This document shows positions 1 through 6,685 of a stretch of 24,862 nt of DNA, piece by piece. This DNA comes from a virus. Position numbers and translations under genes: made by a program. Where the stretch lies: the IMG/VR virus record IMGVR_UViG_3300035698_017715, positions 1 through 24,862 of that record; one strand, written 5' to 3'. Numbering within the stretch: the first letter of the stretch is position 1; every line of letters starts with the position of its first letter. The notes below the pieces were generated by a model. That model ran no database searches. It saw nothing but the letters and a program-made list of their open reading frames with translations, and was not told the DNA's origin.

Positions 1-1
1 A

Positions 2-232
2 TGTTTAAAAGAGGCTGAAGAAGATAGTTGGGCTCGTATTGAACTTTGGAGATGGCAGTATGGCCACTTACCTATCATGGGTGAGCTTCGTCCACTTGAT
101 ATTTCAAAGGCTTTGAATAACCTATCGAAGGCGTTAGAGCGAGGAGAAAGAACTAATTATCCCACACCAATGGGAGTGATAACAATACTTCGTTATGTTG
201 CCAAAATACTACCTGAGGAACTACGTAAGTGA
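2..232 (+). CDS. Partial CDS, C-terminal 76 residues of an unknown phage protein
   Basis: An open frame enters from the left edge and ends at TGA 230-232, so the start lies outside the window. The visible 76 residues are charged and mostly helical in character (KEAEEDSWARIELWRWQYG near the start, ending in LPEELRK). No catalytic motif is visible. The stop overlaps the next gene's GTG start in a GTGA junction, which supports translational coupling with it. An ATG at 1-3 lies in another frame and meets a stop within six codons, so it is not the start. Function unknown. Confidence 0.7.
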   Translation, partial: CLKEAEEDSWARIELWRWQYGHLPIMGELRPLDISKALNNLSKALERGERTNYPTPMGVITILRYVAKILPEELRK

Positions 233-615
233 AAAAGAAACGTGGATATTTTACAAATTTCTATAATGTGCCCACGCACACATCATGTGACTATGTTCGA
301 GATAACTACAAAGTACCTGCATGCATAAATCGTAGTATCACACACAAAGGTCGCACAGGTATCATCGTAGCTGATAGGGGTCATTACATCGGTGTAACTT
401 TTGACGATCAAGCATCAAATGTGATTGTCAATGTACATCCTACTGACGATGTTGTATATGGTGGTATAAAGCGACTAAGGACAATGACAAGATCACAACG
501 TAAATATCTTGCTTATCTCGAGGTAGCAGATTGTTATGAAAGCTTCGCACAATACCTTGGCATCAAACCAAAGGGACAGCGTAAGGATCGAAGACAATTG
601 GAATTAGGGTTTTGA
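229..615 (+). CDS. Hypothetical protein, possible SH3/KOW-like fold
   Basis: 128 residues with a GTG start inside the upstream stop (GTGA). The N-terminus is basic (MKKKRGYF). Residues about 42-78 (GRTGIIVADRGHYIGVTFDD and onward) alternate hydrophobic and polar residues with turn glycines, in the manner of small SH3-like or KOW beta-barrels; that is a resemblance only. The C-terminal third is rich in Arg and Lys, so nucleic-acid binding is conceivable but not shown. It ends three bases before the next gene and is part of the run of small genes at the left of the window. Confidence 0.75.
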   Translation: MKKKRGYFTNFYNVPTHTSCDYVRDNYKVPACINRSITHKGRTGIIVADRGHYIGVTFDDQASNVIVNVHPTDDVVYGGIKRLRTMTRSQRKYLAYLEVADCYESFAQYLGIKPKGQRKDRRQLELGF

Positions 616-618
616 AAA

Positions 619-816
619 ATGATACTTATCAAATATGGCGAAGATAATATTGCAGAGATGCGAGATGCAAAAAATATTCCAAACAGGAATGACAAAATCA
701 TACTCGCGAAAGAGACACCTCACGGCACTTTGTTTTCTGTAATCGCAATTATATGGGTTCAGAACATGATAACTTTGGATTTCGATGTCCATGTTTACGT
801 AGAGAAACTTACTTAA
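619..816 (+). CDS. Small hypothetical protein (65 aa)
   Basis: It starts at ATG 619 directly after the preceding TGA, so it is probably coupled to it. The protein is short and looks mostly beta-stranded (KIILAKETPHGTLFSVIAII, then alternating hydrophobics to the C-terminus). It has no signal peptide, cysteines or recognisable motif. An antisense frame covers the same bases, but the + strand context and tight spacing favour this one. I do not recognise it. Confidence 0.55.
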   Translation: MILIKYGEDNIAEMRDAKNIPNRNDKIILAKETPHGTLFSVIAIIWVQNMITLDFDVHVYVEKLT

Positions 817-863
817 CACATTAAGGACAGCAGCAGAAACAAGCGAGATAAGGTTTGTAGATA

Positions 864-1205
864 ATGAGTAAGGACAGTACATGTTTGCAGTTAGCTTATG
901 GAGAGAATATTGATTCTACTCAATTCAACAAACATGCATACACAGTATCGATATACCGATATGAAGATGTAGATATGGTTACCCGGCAGGGTGGGGTGAA
1001 AGATGTAATCATACCACTCACGATTAAAGATGTAGGGAAGGCATATGCTTTAGTTACGAAAGAAGGTTTACTTGTGAATGTCCTTCTCTGGTCTGCACTT
1101 TCCGGAACACCTGATAATGTAGCAGGGCGTGAATTTTTTTCTGTGTGTGTAAAAATAGGCAATCAATGTGATGTATCGGCTATACTTATGAAGGAGATAC
1201 GATGA
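864..1205 (+). CDS. Hypothetical protein (113 aa)
   Basis: ATG 864 follows a purine-rich AAGG segment at moderate distance. The stop (TGA 1203-1205) overlaps the ATG of the epimerase-like gene in an ATGA junction, suggesting co-translation. The protein looks globular, with predicted beta strands (KAYALVTKEGLLVNVLLWSA) and no membrane segment, cysteine pair or catalytic signature. Coupling to the sugar-nucleotide gene does not by itself show a related function. Confidence 0.65.
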   Translation: MSKDSTCLQLAYGENIDSTQFNKHAYTVSIYRYEDVDMVTRQGGVKDVIIPLTIKDVGKAYALVTKEGLLVNVLLWSALSGTPDNVAGREFFSVCVKIGNQCDVSAILMKEIR

Positions 1206-2215
1206 GGATACTAGTAACAGGAGCAGCGGGTTTCATTGGTTATCACGTCACAAAGAGGTTGTTGAATGAAGGACATGACGTTGTGGGCATCGATAACATG
1301 AATTCTTATTACACCACTAACCTCAAGCTGGCAAGAATAGATGTGCTCCAAAAAAAGTATCCAAGCTTTTCGTTCCCAAGTCCTGTGTTTCAATTCTTAC
1401 CAATAAATCTTTTGAATATACACAAATCGCCCTGTCTGACTCTTAAGGAGAAACCTTTTGATTACATAATACACTTAGCTGCACAAGCAGGTGTTCGATA
1501 TTCAATAGAGAACCCTGATGCATACATTGAGAACAATGTGCAAGCATTCATACACCTTCTGGAGTTCATAAAGGCTACACAATGTAGTTCGCTTAAGCGA
1601 TTTATCTACGCCTCAAGCTCAAGCGTATACGGTAACAATCAGCCGACGTTTACAGAAAGTATGAATTTATCAGCACAAGCAAATCTCTATGGTGCAACAA
1701 AGGTGATGAACGAAATGTGTGCTGAAGCTTACAAATCTCTCTTCTTCACATTCCCATGTATAGGGTTACGCTTCTTCTCTGTATATGGTCCTTGGGGTAG
1801 ACCTGATATGGCAATGTGGAAGTTTACAAGAGCAATCGATGAGAATAAGCCTTTGGATCTCTACAATGATGGTGACATGTATAGGAATTTCACTTACATC
1901 GATGATATTGTAGATGGTGTGATGGGGGCAGTTTTTGCTCCTGATGCAGATGTATATCCTATTTACAATCTTGGGGGTTCAGATCTTGTTTACCTACGTG
2001 ATGTGGTAGATGAACTTGAGCAGTACTTAGATAAGTCTGCTATAATAAATAGTATGTGCATGCAGCAAGGTGATGTAAGAATAAATGAGGGAAGCACAGC
2101 TCGTGCACGAGTAGTGTTTGGATTCAACCCTAAGGTGTCCATATCGCAGGGTTTAGAACGATTTGTAGATTGGTACTTAACAACAGGCCGTAATTTTAAC
2201 GAAGTTTGGATCTAA
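1202..2215 (+). CDS. NAD-dependent sugar-nucleotide epimerase, UDP-glucuronate 4-epimerase-like
   Basis: A 337-residue extended short-chain dehydrogenase, a normal full length for this family. The Rossmann NAD-binding loop TGAAGFIG is at residues 6-13, the family phrase HLAAQAGVRYSIENP at 91-105, the catalytic Ser region YASSSSVYG at 136-144, and the catalytic pair Y163-x3-K167 in NLYGATK. GLRFFSVYGPWGRPDMA (188-204) and FTYIDDIVDGV are typical of UDP-glucuronate 4-epimerases, which convert UDP-glucuronate to UDP-galacturonate in the cytoplasm. All key residues appear intact. In a phage this would supply precursors for altering host surface polysaccharide or for glycosylating phage products; that role is inferred. 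A related epimerase or dehydratase specificity cannot be excluded. Confidence 0.9.
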   Translation: MRILVTGAAGFIGYHVTKRLLNEGHDVVGIDNMNSYYTTNLKLARIDVLQKKYPSFSFPSPVFQFLPINLLNIHKSPCLTLKEKPFDYIIHLAAQAGVRYSIENPDAYIENNVQAFIHLLEFIKATQCSSLKRFIYASSSSVYGNNQPTFTESMNLSAQANLYGATKVMNEMCAEAYKSLFFTFPCIGLRFFSVYGPWGRPDMAMWKFTRAIDENKPLDLYNDGDMYRNFTYIDDIVDGVMGAVFAPDADVYPIYNLGGSDLVYLRDVVDELEQYLDKSAIINSMCMQQGDVRINEGSTARARVVFGFNPKVSISQGLERFVDWYLTTGRNFNEVWI

Positions 2216-2240
2216 AATATAGAAAATAAGGAGTGCAGAT

Positions 2241-2492
2241 ATGGTATCTGAAGAGATGAAAGAGACAATCAAGTCATTGTACACAGAAGCTGAAGAGTCG
2301 TTTGAAGCTCACAAAGTGCTTATGGACAAAATCAAAGCGCTGCTTGAAGATGATGAGTTTCTCAGCTTGGTGGATGAGGGTGATCCTGAAGTTAAGAACA
2401 CCTTCGTTCACATCTACAGAGATCCGAGTAAAGTGCCCGTCAGTAAAGCGGTGTCTGCGCTCTCTGCTATCTTTGGTTTGACTTCAGGTTAG
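2241..2492 (+). CDS. Small acidic helical hypothetical protein (83 aa)
   Basis: A strong ribosome-binding site, AAGGAG, lies about eight bases before ATG 2241. The first 50 residues are rich in Glu, Lys and Asp in a helical pattern (EEMKETIKSLYTEAEESFEA). A shorter C-terminal part ends SALSAIFGLTSG. There is no membrane segment or zinc motif. It stands alone between the epimerase-like gene and a membrane protein, with gaps of 25 and 39 bases. Function unknown. Confidence 0.7.
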   Translation: MVSEEMKETIKSLYTEAEESFEAHKVLMDKIKALLEDDEFLSLVDEGDPEVKNTFVHIYRDPSKVPVSKAVSALSAIFGLTSG

Positions 2493-2531
2493 CCATTAAA
2501 GTTGTATAGATAGAAAGAGGAGATAAGTAGT

Positions 2532-2777
2532 ATGAGTCCGAAACGAAATGCTTTAAGTGTATTATGGATTTGGTTGGCACTTGTTATCGGGAATACGAGT
2601 GTAGTATTCTATGCTCGGCAGCTTGAGATTGAGAGTAGGCTATGGCGAGTATTTGCTAACTGCGTCTTAGTCATTGATCTGTCCCTTCTTATCGTCCTAC
2701 TTCTTGTCATCTTACTTGTTTATTCGTCACCATTTTCCTTTGTCAATGAAGAACCTCCCACCAAGAAAGTGAGATGA
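2532..2777 (+). CDS. Small membrane protein with two transmembrane segments
   Basis: 81 residues with AGAGGAGATAAG upstream of ATG 2532. Hydrophobic segments fall at about residues 8-27 and 40-64, separated by a charged loop (RQLEIESRLWR). The tail is basic (PTKKVR). With both short ends on the same side, it would be a helical hairpin in the inner membrane. Small two-segment proteins in phages include holins, superinfection-exclusion proteins and unknowns, and nothing here separates these options. It is far from the holin-like pair at 20653-21391. Confidence 0.7.
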   Translation: MSPKRNALSVLWIWLALVIGNTSVVFYARQLEIESRLWRVFANCVLVIDLSLLIVLLLVILLVYSSPFSFVNEEPPTKKVR

Positions 2778-2780
2778 GAG

Positions 2781-3275
2781 ATGGATACAGACAACAGATT
2801 CAAATCAGACGCTATGCTTGAGTACTTGCTGAAAACATTGAACGGTTTTGTAACAGGTAGCAGAGCATGGGGAGTTGAAAACAAGAGGGGGCCTCCTTGT
2901 CGTTTTAATGAGTGCCAAAGCGAGTTTATTCCTAGTGACGTAGACATCGTTGTACGTCAAGACTACTGGAAGGCACAAGACATATCTGCATTCGCTGAAA
3001 GCGTAGGATGGGAAGTTACGCAAGGATCACCTTCGCACAGAGGGTATAAGATTACATGTCTTCCACCTGTAGATTATGAATCGACGTTTGATATCATAGT
3101 GCTGTGGGGCGATGAGTATAAGGTGTGGTACTTAGCCACACAGATAATGACATTCCTCTGCTCTTTGCCGCATAGCGAAGTGCTATCCCCTAGATTTACT
3201 ACAGCATTGTATAACAAACGATTTCGTTGTGGCTTCTTTGAGGGGCTGAGGGCGTTGTTGAAATTGGTACTCTGA
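2781..3275 (+). CDS. Nucleotidyltransferase-fold protein, compact
   Basis: 164 residues. VTGSRAWG at 24-31 matches the G-S/G-rich helix-start motif of the nucleotidyltransferase superfamily. DVDIVV at 53-58 supplies the paired Asp of the metal site, and FDIIVLW (from residue 103) the third Asp, D104. The three catalytic positions are therefore present in the expected order, so this may be active as an NMP or nucleotide transferase. The substrate cannot be read from sequence: MNT-type toxins or antitoxins, aminoglycoside transferases and tRNA-modifying enzymes all share the fold. A second nucleotidyltransferase-like protein lies at 17792-18796 with different surroundings. Confidence 0.7.
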   Translation: MDTDNRFKSDAMLEYLLKTLNGFVTGSRAWGVENKRGPPCRFNECQSEFIPSDVDIVVRQDYWKAQDISAFAESVGWEVTQGSPSHRGYKITCLPPVDYESTFDIIVLWGDEYKVWYLATQIMTFLCSLPHSEVLSPRFTTALYNKRFRCGFFEGLRALLKLVL

Positions 3276-3284
3276 GGATTTAAT

Positions 3285-3596
3285 ATGCAAGATGTAAGAT
3301 GTCCGTATTGTATGACTGATCAGATGATTAACCACGATGATGGTTATGGATACGATCAGGACGAGATACATCAGCAAGAATGTCGTGCTTGTGGAAAGAC
3401 GTTCACTTACACTACGTCAATCAGTTTCGATTACGATGTGTATGAAGCACCTTGTCTTAATGGTGGTGAGCACGAGTGGAAACGGGTTTGGCACACACCA
3501 AGGCTTTGGCCTGATTGGAAGCGTTGCAAAAATTGTGGTGAAGACGATAAGGGTGAAATAGTCGAAAACGCTGAAGCAATTATAAGAGGAGAGTAA
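3285..3596 (+). CDS. Double zinc-ribbon protein (103 aa)
   Basis: Two metal-site candidates are visible. The first pairs CPYC (residues 6-9) with CRACGKTF (about 33-40), the classic ribbon knuckles. The second pairs GEHEWKRVW with CKNCGED near the C-terminus, an H-x-W then CxxCG layout that recurs in the window. Zinc ribbons of this kind act in nucleic-acid or protein binding in the cytoplasm; the target is unknown. The stop overlaps the next ATG (TAATG), so the two genes are coupled. It leads a run of small Cys-rich genes that continues to 4889. Confidence 0.75.
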   Translation: MQDVRCPYCMTDQMINHDDGYGYDQDEIHQQECRACGKTFTYTTSISFDYDVYEAPCLNGGEHEWKRVWHTPRLWPDWKRCKNCGEDDKGEIVENAEAIIRGE

Positions 3597-3787
3597 TGGC
3601 TACTGTATTTGCAATGGTGAAATGCTCCGTAGAAGGACGGATCTTTCCTGTATTCAAACCCGTAGAAGAAGGTGGTGAAGAGTCTTCTGTACAGATGTGG
3701 GACTCCAAAGAAGAGGCTGAGAAAGAACTCAGTGAGGATTCGTGTATCAGTAAGTTAGGTTACAAACTATTTGACATGGAGGATTGA
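3596..3787 (+). CDS. Small acidic hypothetical protein (63 aa)
   Basis: It starts in the TAATG junction with the preceding zinc-ribbon gene, with GAGGAG just upstream, so the start is well supported. The sequence begins with a beta-like stretch (MATVFAMVKCSVEGRIFPV) followed by an acidic helical region (DSKEEAEKELSEDS). There are two separate cysteines and no CxxC. Its size and coupling suggest an accessory phage protein of unknown role. Confidence 0.6.
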   Translation: MATVFAMVKCSVEGRIFPVFKPVEEGGEESSVQMWDSKEEAEKELSEDSCISKLGYKLFDMED

Positions 3788-3944
3788 TATAAAGAAGGTA
3801 TCAAAACTGTTTAACTTTGCAGACTTCAATGGCTGCGATACATGTGCGAATGAATTTGCAGGTAGTAAATGCCAGGAGTGTAAACATTTTTGGCCAACAC
3901 AGTGGGTGAAGAGAAAGAAGGGTAGAATGAGATGTCAGAATTAA
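3771..3944 (+). CDS. Zinc-binding micro-protein with non-ATG start (57 aa)
   Basis: A frame without any ATG near its front runs to TAA 3942-3944 and encodes CDTC and CQECKHFWP, two knuckles of a small zinc site, followed by a basic tail (VKRKKGRMRCQN). The start is uncertain. TTG 3771 gives 57 residues and overlaps the previous gene by 17 bases; a GGAGG at 3778-3782 would instead favour ATT or ATA starts near 3783-3789. The gene overlaps the next one by 13 bases. The Cys spacing, the fit between neighbouring stop and start, and the otherwise empty interval argue that it is real. Confidence 0.55.
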   Translation: MTWRIDIKKVSKLFNFADFNGCDTCANEFAGSKCQECKHFWPTQWVKRKKGRMRCQN

Positions 3945-4576
3945 CAAGCGCTGAATATGAAGTTAGTACTACACAGCATGTAGGGGTAGCAGCAACAGTA
4001 CCAGTGAAAGCTACAGTAGATGATGCATTCACTTTAGGTTGCATTTTGGATGGTGCTATATTTGTTTTTGTTGTAATGTTGATAATTCGGGTTTGTTTCC
4101 TTAACTACACTATTGAAATTAACAAAGCTAATATTGCTTTGGCACAAAGAATAATTCAACAATTTAACAGCACCTCCGTCGACTCCGAAAAAGCTATCAA
4201 CAGTTGCCATTCTAGTTTAAGTGAAACTATTACTCGCAATAAGCTTTTTGAAGCTAATTGGCGTGAATCTATGCTCAATATATCTCAAGAAGTGAAAGCG
4301 TTGAAAAGCTACGTACACGATCACCTTAAAACCAGACTTTCGTGTATTGAGAAGAATTGTCAACAAGAAAAATGTGATCATGATTTTCCTCATAGCTTTG
4401 TTCATAACGCGAAAGTAATAGTAAAACCGTATGAAGAAATTTGCACGTACTGCGGTAAAGTACTCGCGTCATTCGGAACAAAAGTAGAGATGATTACCAC
4501 TCAACTTGAGTTTGCTAAAGCGCAAGCAATTAAAGAAGCAATATCTCCCCCTCAACATAGATCAAAAGACGCGTAG
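3932..4576 (+). CDS. Membrane-anchored coiled-coil protein with C-terminal zinc ribbon
   Basis: 214 residues. A single hydrophobic segment at about 35-57 is preceded by a short Thr/Ser/Val-rich N-terminus and followed by a long helical, coiled-coil-like stretch (about 60-140). A zinc-site candidate then follows: C148-x-H150 and C171-x2-C174 within ICTYCGKVLAS. This C/H...CxxCG layout resembles the second half of the 3285-3596 protein. It is probably anchored in the inner membrane, with the ribbon on whichever side the long C-terminal arm faces. I do not recognise a named family. Confidence 0.7.
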   Translation: MSELTSAEYEVSTTQHVGVAATVPVKATVDDAFTLGCILDGAIFVFVVMLIIRVCFLNYTIEINKANIALAQRIIQQFNSTSVDSEKAINSCHSSLSETITRNKLFEANWRESMLNISQEVKALKSYVHDHLKTRLSCIEKNCQQEKCDHDFPHSFVHNAKVIVKPYEEICTYCGKVLASFGTKVEMITTQLEFAKAQAIKEAISPPQHRSKDA

Positions 4577-4592
4577 TAATTCGTATAACTTA

Positions 4593-4889
4593 ATGTCACG
4601 AGTCGGGTTACCTGTTACAATGAGCTTAGCGATGGCAATGGCGTTCCCTGAAGATCAACTTATATGTCCTAATTGTGGTTGTAAAATAGACGCCACGTGT
4701 GCCTGTTGTGGATCCGATCTAAGTTGTACTCGATCTAAACGTGCTGCTGTTAACATTGTAGCATCCTTTCTACTATTCCTTTGGCTGATTACAACAATCA
4801 TTTGCTGGTTGTTTGATTGTCAACATCGTTCAATTTATGATTTGCTTTACGCACAATGGGACTTCGTAAAAGGATTATTTCAATGGTAG
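4593..4889 (+). CDS. Zinc-ribbon protein with one transmembrane segment
   Basis: Two closely spaced knuckles, CPNCGC (residues 25-30) and CACCGSD (36-42), form a compact zinc ribbon. A hydrophobic segment follows at about 52-74, then a short tail. The start is uncertain: the frame is open from TTG 4506, but ATG 4593 lies just after the preceding gene's stop and avoids a 70-base overlap, while ATG 4620 is another option. None has a strong ribosome-binding site. With its neighbour this makes two adjacent membrane-tethered zinc ribbons. Confidence 0.65.
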   Translation: MSRVGLPVTMSLAMAMAFPEDQLICPNCGCKIDATCACCGSDLSCTRSKRAAVNIVASFLLFLWLITTIICWLFDCQHRSIYDLLYAQWDFVKGLFQW

Positions 4890-5110
4890 ATCATATTCTT
4901 GTTGCTCAAGGTATCAAATTACTTCAAAGCGGTCACGTGTTGTACCTTGAGGAAGACAAGACTATAATTTATGATCAGGATACAAAAGAAGAGTTGTTGA
5001 ATTTTGATACAGAAAACGCTACTGCATTGCGTACACTTTTACGACTCGACCCTCAAAGTTGTATAAGGGTTAACAAAGGTGAGAATAATGGATTTAGGGC
5101 CACATCTTAA
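4883..5110 (+). CDS. Small hypothetical protein (75 aa)
   Basis: ATG 4883 overlaps the previous stop (ATGGTAG) and has AAAGGA about eight bases upstream, so I prefer it to the further upstream ATG 4856. The protein mixes helical and beta character (HILVAQGIKLLQSGHVLYLE) with acidic patches and has no Cys pair or membrane segment. It overlaps the next gene by 23 bases. Function unknown. Confidence 0.6.
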   Translation: MVDHILVAQGIKLLQSGHVLYLEEDKTIIYDQDTKEELLNFDTENATALRTLLRLDPQSCIRVNKGENNGFRATS

Positions 5111-5318
5111 TTTTCTTTTCAAGAAGAAGTATGCCAAATCAAGACGGAAGAGATCTGCATCTTTGCTTTACTTGTTTGCTAGTTTACTCTGGATTTTGCT
5201 AATTGGTGATATCATTTTTAAGTTTCCTTTGTATCGACTTATCGTTCTTTGGGTAGGACGAGTTAGTGTTTGTCTCTTCGCTATGGTGTATTCGATAACA
5301 GCTTTTGAAAAGGATTAA
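5088..5318 (+). CDS. Small membrane protein with two hydrophobic segments
   Basis: ATG 5088 is preceded by AAAGGTGAG at good spacing and is preferred over GTG 5079, which sits directly on that site. A basic stretch (KKKYAKSRRKRS) precedes two hydrophobic segments at about 25-43 and 50-70, so by the positive-inside rule the N-terminus should be cytoplasmic. It is the last gene before the large inverted repeat at 5320-5387. Function unknown. Confidence 0.65.
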   Translation: MDLGPHLNFLFKKKYAKSRRKRSASLLYLFASLLWILLIGDIIFKFPLYRLIVLWVGRVSVCLFAMVYSITAFEKD

Positions 5319-5319
5319 A

Positions 5320-5387
5320 GACTGAGGGTGTCACTAACAAAAATGAGCGTCACATACTCATCAAATACTAATTCGACACCCTCAGTC
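5320..5387 (+). terminator. Large perfect inverted repeat with nested hairpin; possible terminator
   Basis: Arms 5320-5332 (GACTGAGGGTGTC) and 5375-5387 (GACACCCTCAGTC) are perfectly complementary over 13 bp. The 42-base loop contains a second small hairpin, ATGAG 5343-5347 with CTCAT 5357-5361. It begins one base after the stop of the last accessory gene and ends ten bases before the next ATG. There is no T-run after the stem, so it is not a textbook intrinsic terminator. A processing site, a protein-binding site or a cruciform are alternatives. Confidence 0.55.
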
Positions 5388-5397
5388 CTCATTTATT

Positions 5398-5778
5398 ATG
5401 AAAATGCTAATTACATATGAAAGCGGAATGCTTCCAGCTCTGCTTGAAGCTCTCAAAGAATTCAGGCTAGAAGTTGACGAGATACGAGATACAGCTAATC
5501 ACAGAGGTGTTTTTGTTAATGGCACTGAAGAGCAGAAGTTGAAGTTGGAAGACTTAGCATACGTCGTTAATGTAGCCAGAGTGGTTCTGGATACAGGGTA
5601 TGTCCCTCCAGAGCCTTCAGCTATTGATGAGACTGTAACTCCAGCTACTGATGAGCCACCTCTTCAAACGCTCTCATTTACTAATAATGAATTGCAGCAG
5701 TTTACCGACCTCATCTGCTTGCTCAAAAAGAAGCTTGATGATACGATCGGAATACCGAAAGAGATACTAAATGGCTAA
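5398..5778 (+). CDS. Hypothetical protein upstream of the packaging genes (126 aa)
   Basis: It begins at ATG 5398, ten bases after the large inverted repeat; no clear ribosome-binding site is visible, and ATG 5404 is an alternative. The N-terminal half looks like a small alpha/beta unit (residues 1-70). A Pro/Thr/Glu-rich linker (about 74-95) leads to a helical C-terminus (NELQQFTDLICLLKKKLDD). It overlaps the C2H2-finger gene by eight bases, so it probably belongs to the packaging operon. Function unknown. Confidence 0.65.
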   Translation: MKMLITYESGMLPALLEALKEFRLEVDEIRDTANHRGVFVNGTEEQKLKLEDLAYVVNVARVVLDTGYVPPEPSAIDETVTPATDEPPLQTLSFTNNELQQFTDLICLLKKKLDDTIGIPKEILNG

Positions 5779-6685
5779 ACGATATCCATGTCCTCATTGT
5801 GACCGCGATTTTGCACTGCCTGGACACTTGGGCAGACATATGAAAGCGAAACACCCCGCCCCTCCTGACCAGGGTAACCCCAAACAAAACGAGTCTGACA
5901 AGAAGAAGACAGAGAAGATTGATCCCAGAGCAGTCAATACAATAACAAAAGAGGCTGCCGCAAAGTCCACTACTGGTGAGTTGGAGTGTCCTTTTTGCAA
6001 AGCAAAATACAAATCTCAGTCTGCATTACATGTTCACATTCAGAATAAGCACAAAACAGAAGCGAATCTCACTTCACATAATCTTATAAAGGTGTTGGAA
6101 AGTAAGAAAACTGTGAGTGATATGCTTGTTGCTGTCTCTGAGTGGATACAAAGTGGGAATATGTATTCAGAAACTTTGCCTGTACAAGTTGTAAATTTCC
6201 TTAGAAAAGAAGATGCGAGACTTCAGTTAGCATTGAGAATGATTGCTATACTCAAGGTGCAGAGAGTATTGGATCTCAACACTAAAGTAACTGATCTGGA
6301 TTCACTCTATCGAGAGAAGATGAATAAACCAGAGTGGCGTGATCAAGTTGATCTTGATGAACTTGCTCGACGTATTGATTTCTTACACAACAATATGAGA
6401 GACGAGTTGGCGTTCTTGAAAGAGATATCGCAACTCAATCAGATTGATTTGGCAGGTGTTATTGATAAGTTGACACAGGCTTTTGGTACAGCAGCGTTTG
6501 ATGGAAAGGCAACAGGTGTAGTGAATACGCCGTCAGGTGTTCGGTTACCTGAGTCGGCGCCAGAGCGTGAATTGTTACGTAGACTCATAACAAACTTAGC
6601 ATTGGATGATTATGTCGATGAACTTGGCGGAGGAGCTAGCGAGATTACCGCCGAATCTGAGACAGACAATGACGGAAATAGTTGA
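5771..6685 (+). CDS. Two-C2H2-zinc-finger protein, candidate small terminase subunit or packaging adaptor
   Basis: 304 residues. Two classical C2H2 fingers are visible: C7-x2-C10-x12-H23-x4-H28, and C73-x2-C76-x12-H89-x4-H94. Both have the expected hydrophobic positions (DRDFALPGHLGRH; KAKYKSQSALHVH). They are joined by a Lys/Asp/Glu/Pro-rich linker. The remaining ~210 residues are helical and charged (for example DLDELARRIDFLHNNMRDEL), ending in an acidic tail. C2H2 fingers are uncommon in phages. The position directly before, and overlapping, the large terminase gene is where the DNA-recognising small terminase subunit usually lies, which motivates the call; no sequence match to that family is claimed. 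Fingers plus a helical oligomerisation region would suit DNA-site recognition. Confidence 0.6.
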   Translation: MAKRYPCPHCDRDFALPGHLGRHMKAKHPAPPDQGNPKQNESDKKKTEKIDPRAVNTITKEAAAKSTTGELECPFCKAKYKSQSALHVHIQNKHKTEANLTSHNLIKVLESKKTVSDMLVAVSEWIQSGNMYSETLPVQVVNFLRKEDARLQLALRMIAILKVQRVLDLNTKVTDLDSLYREKMNKPEWRDQVDLDELARRIDFLHNNMRDELAFLKEISQLNQIDLAGVIDKLTQAFGTAAFDGKATGVVNTPSGVRLPESAPERELLRRLITNLALDDYVDELGGGASEITAESETDNDGNS

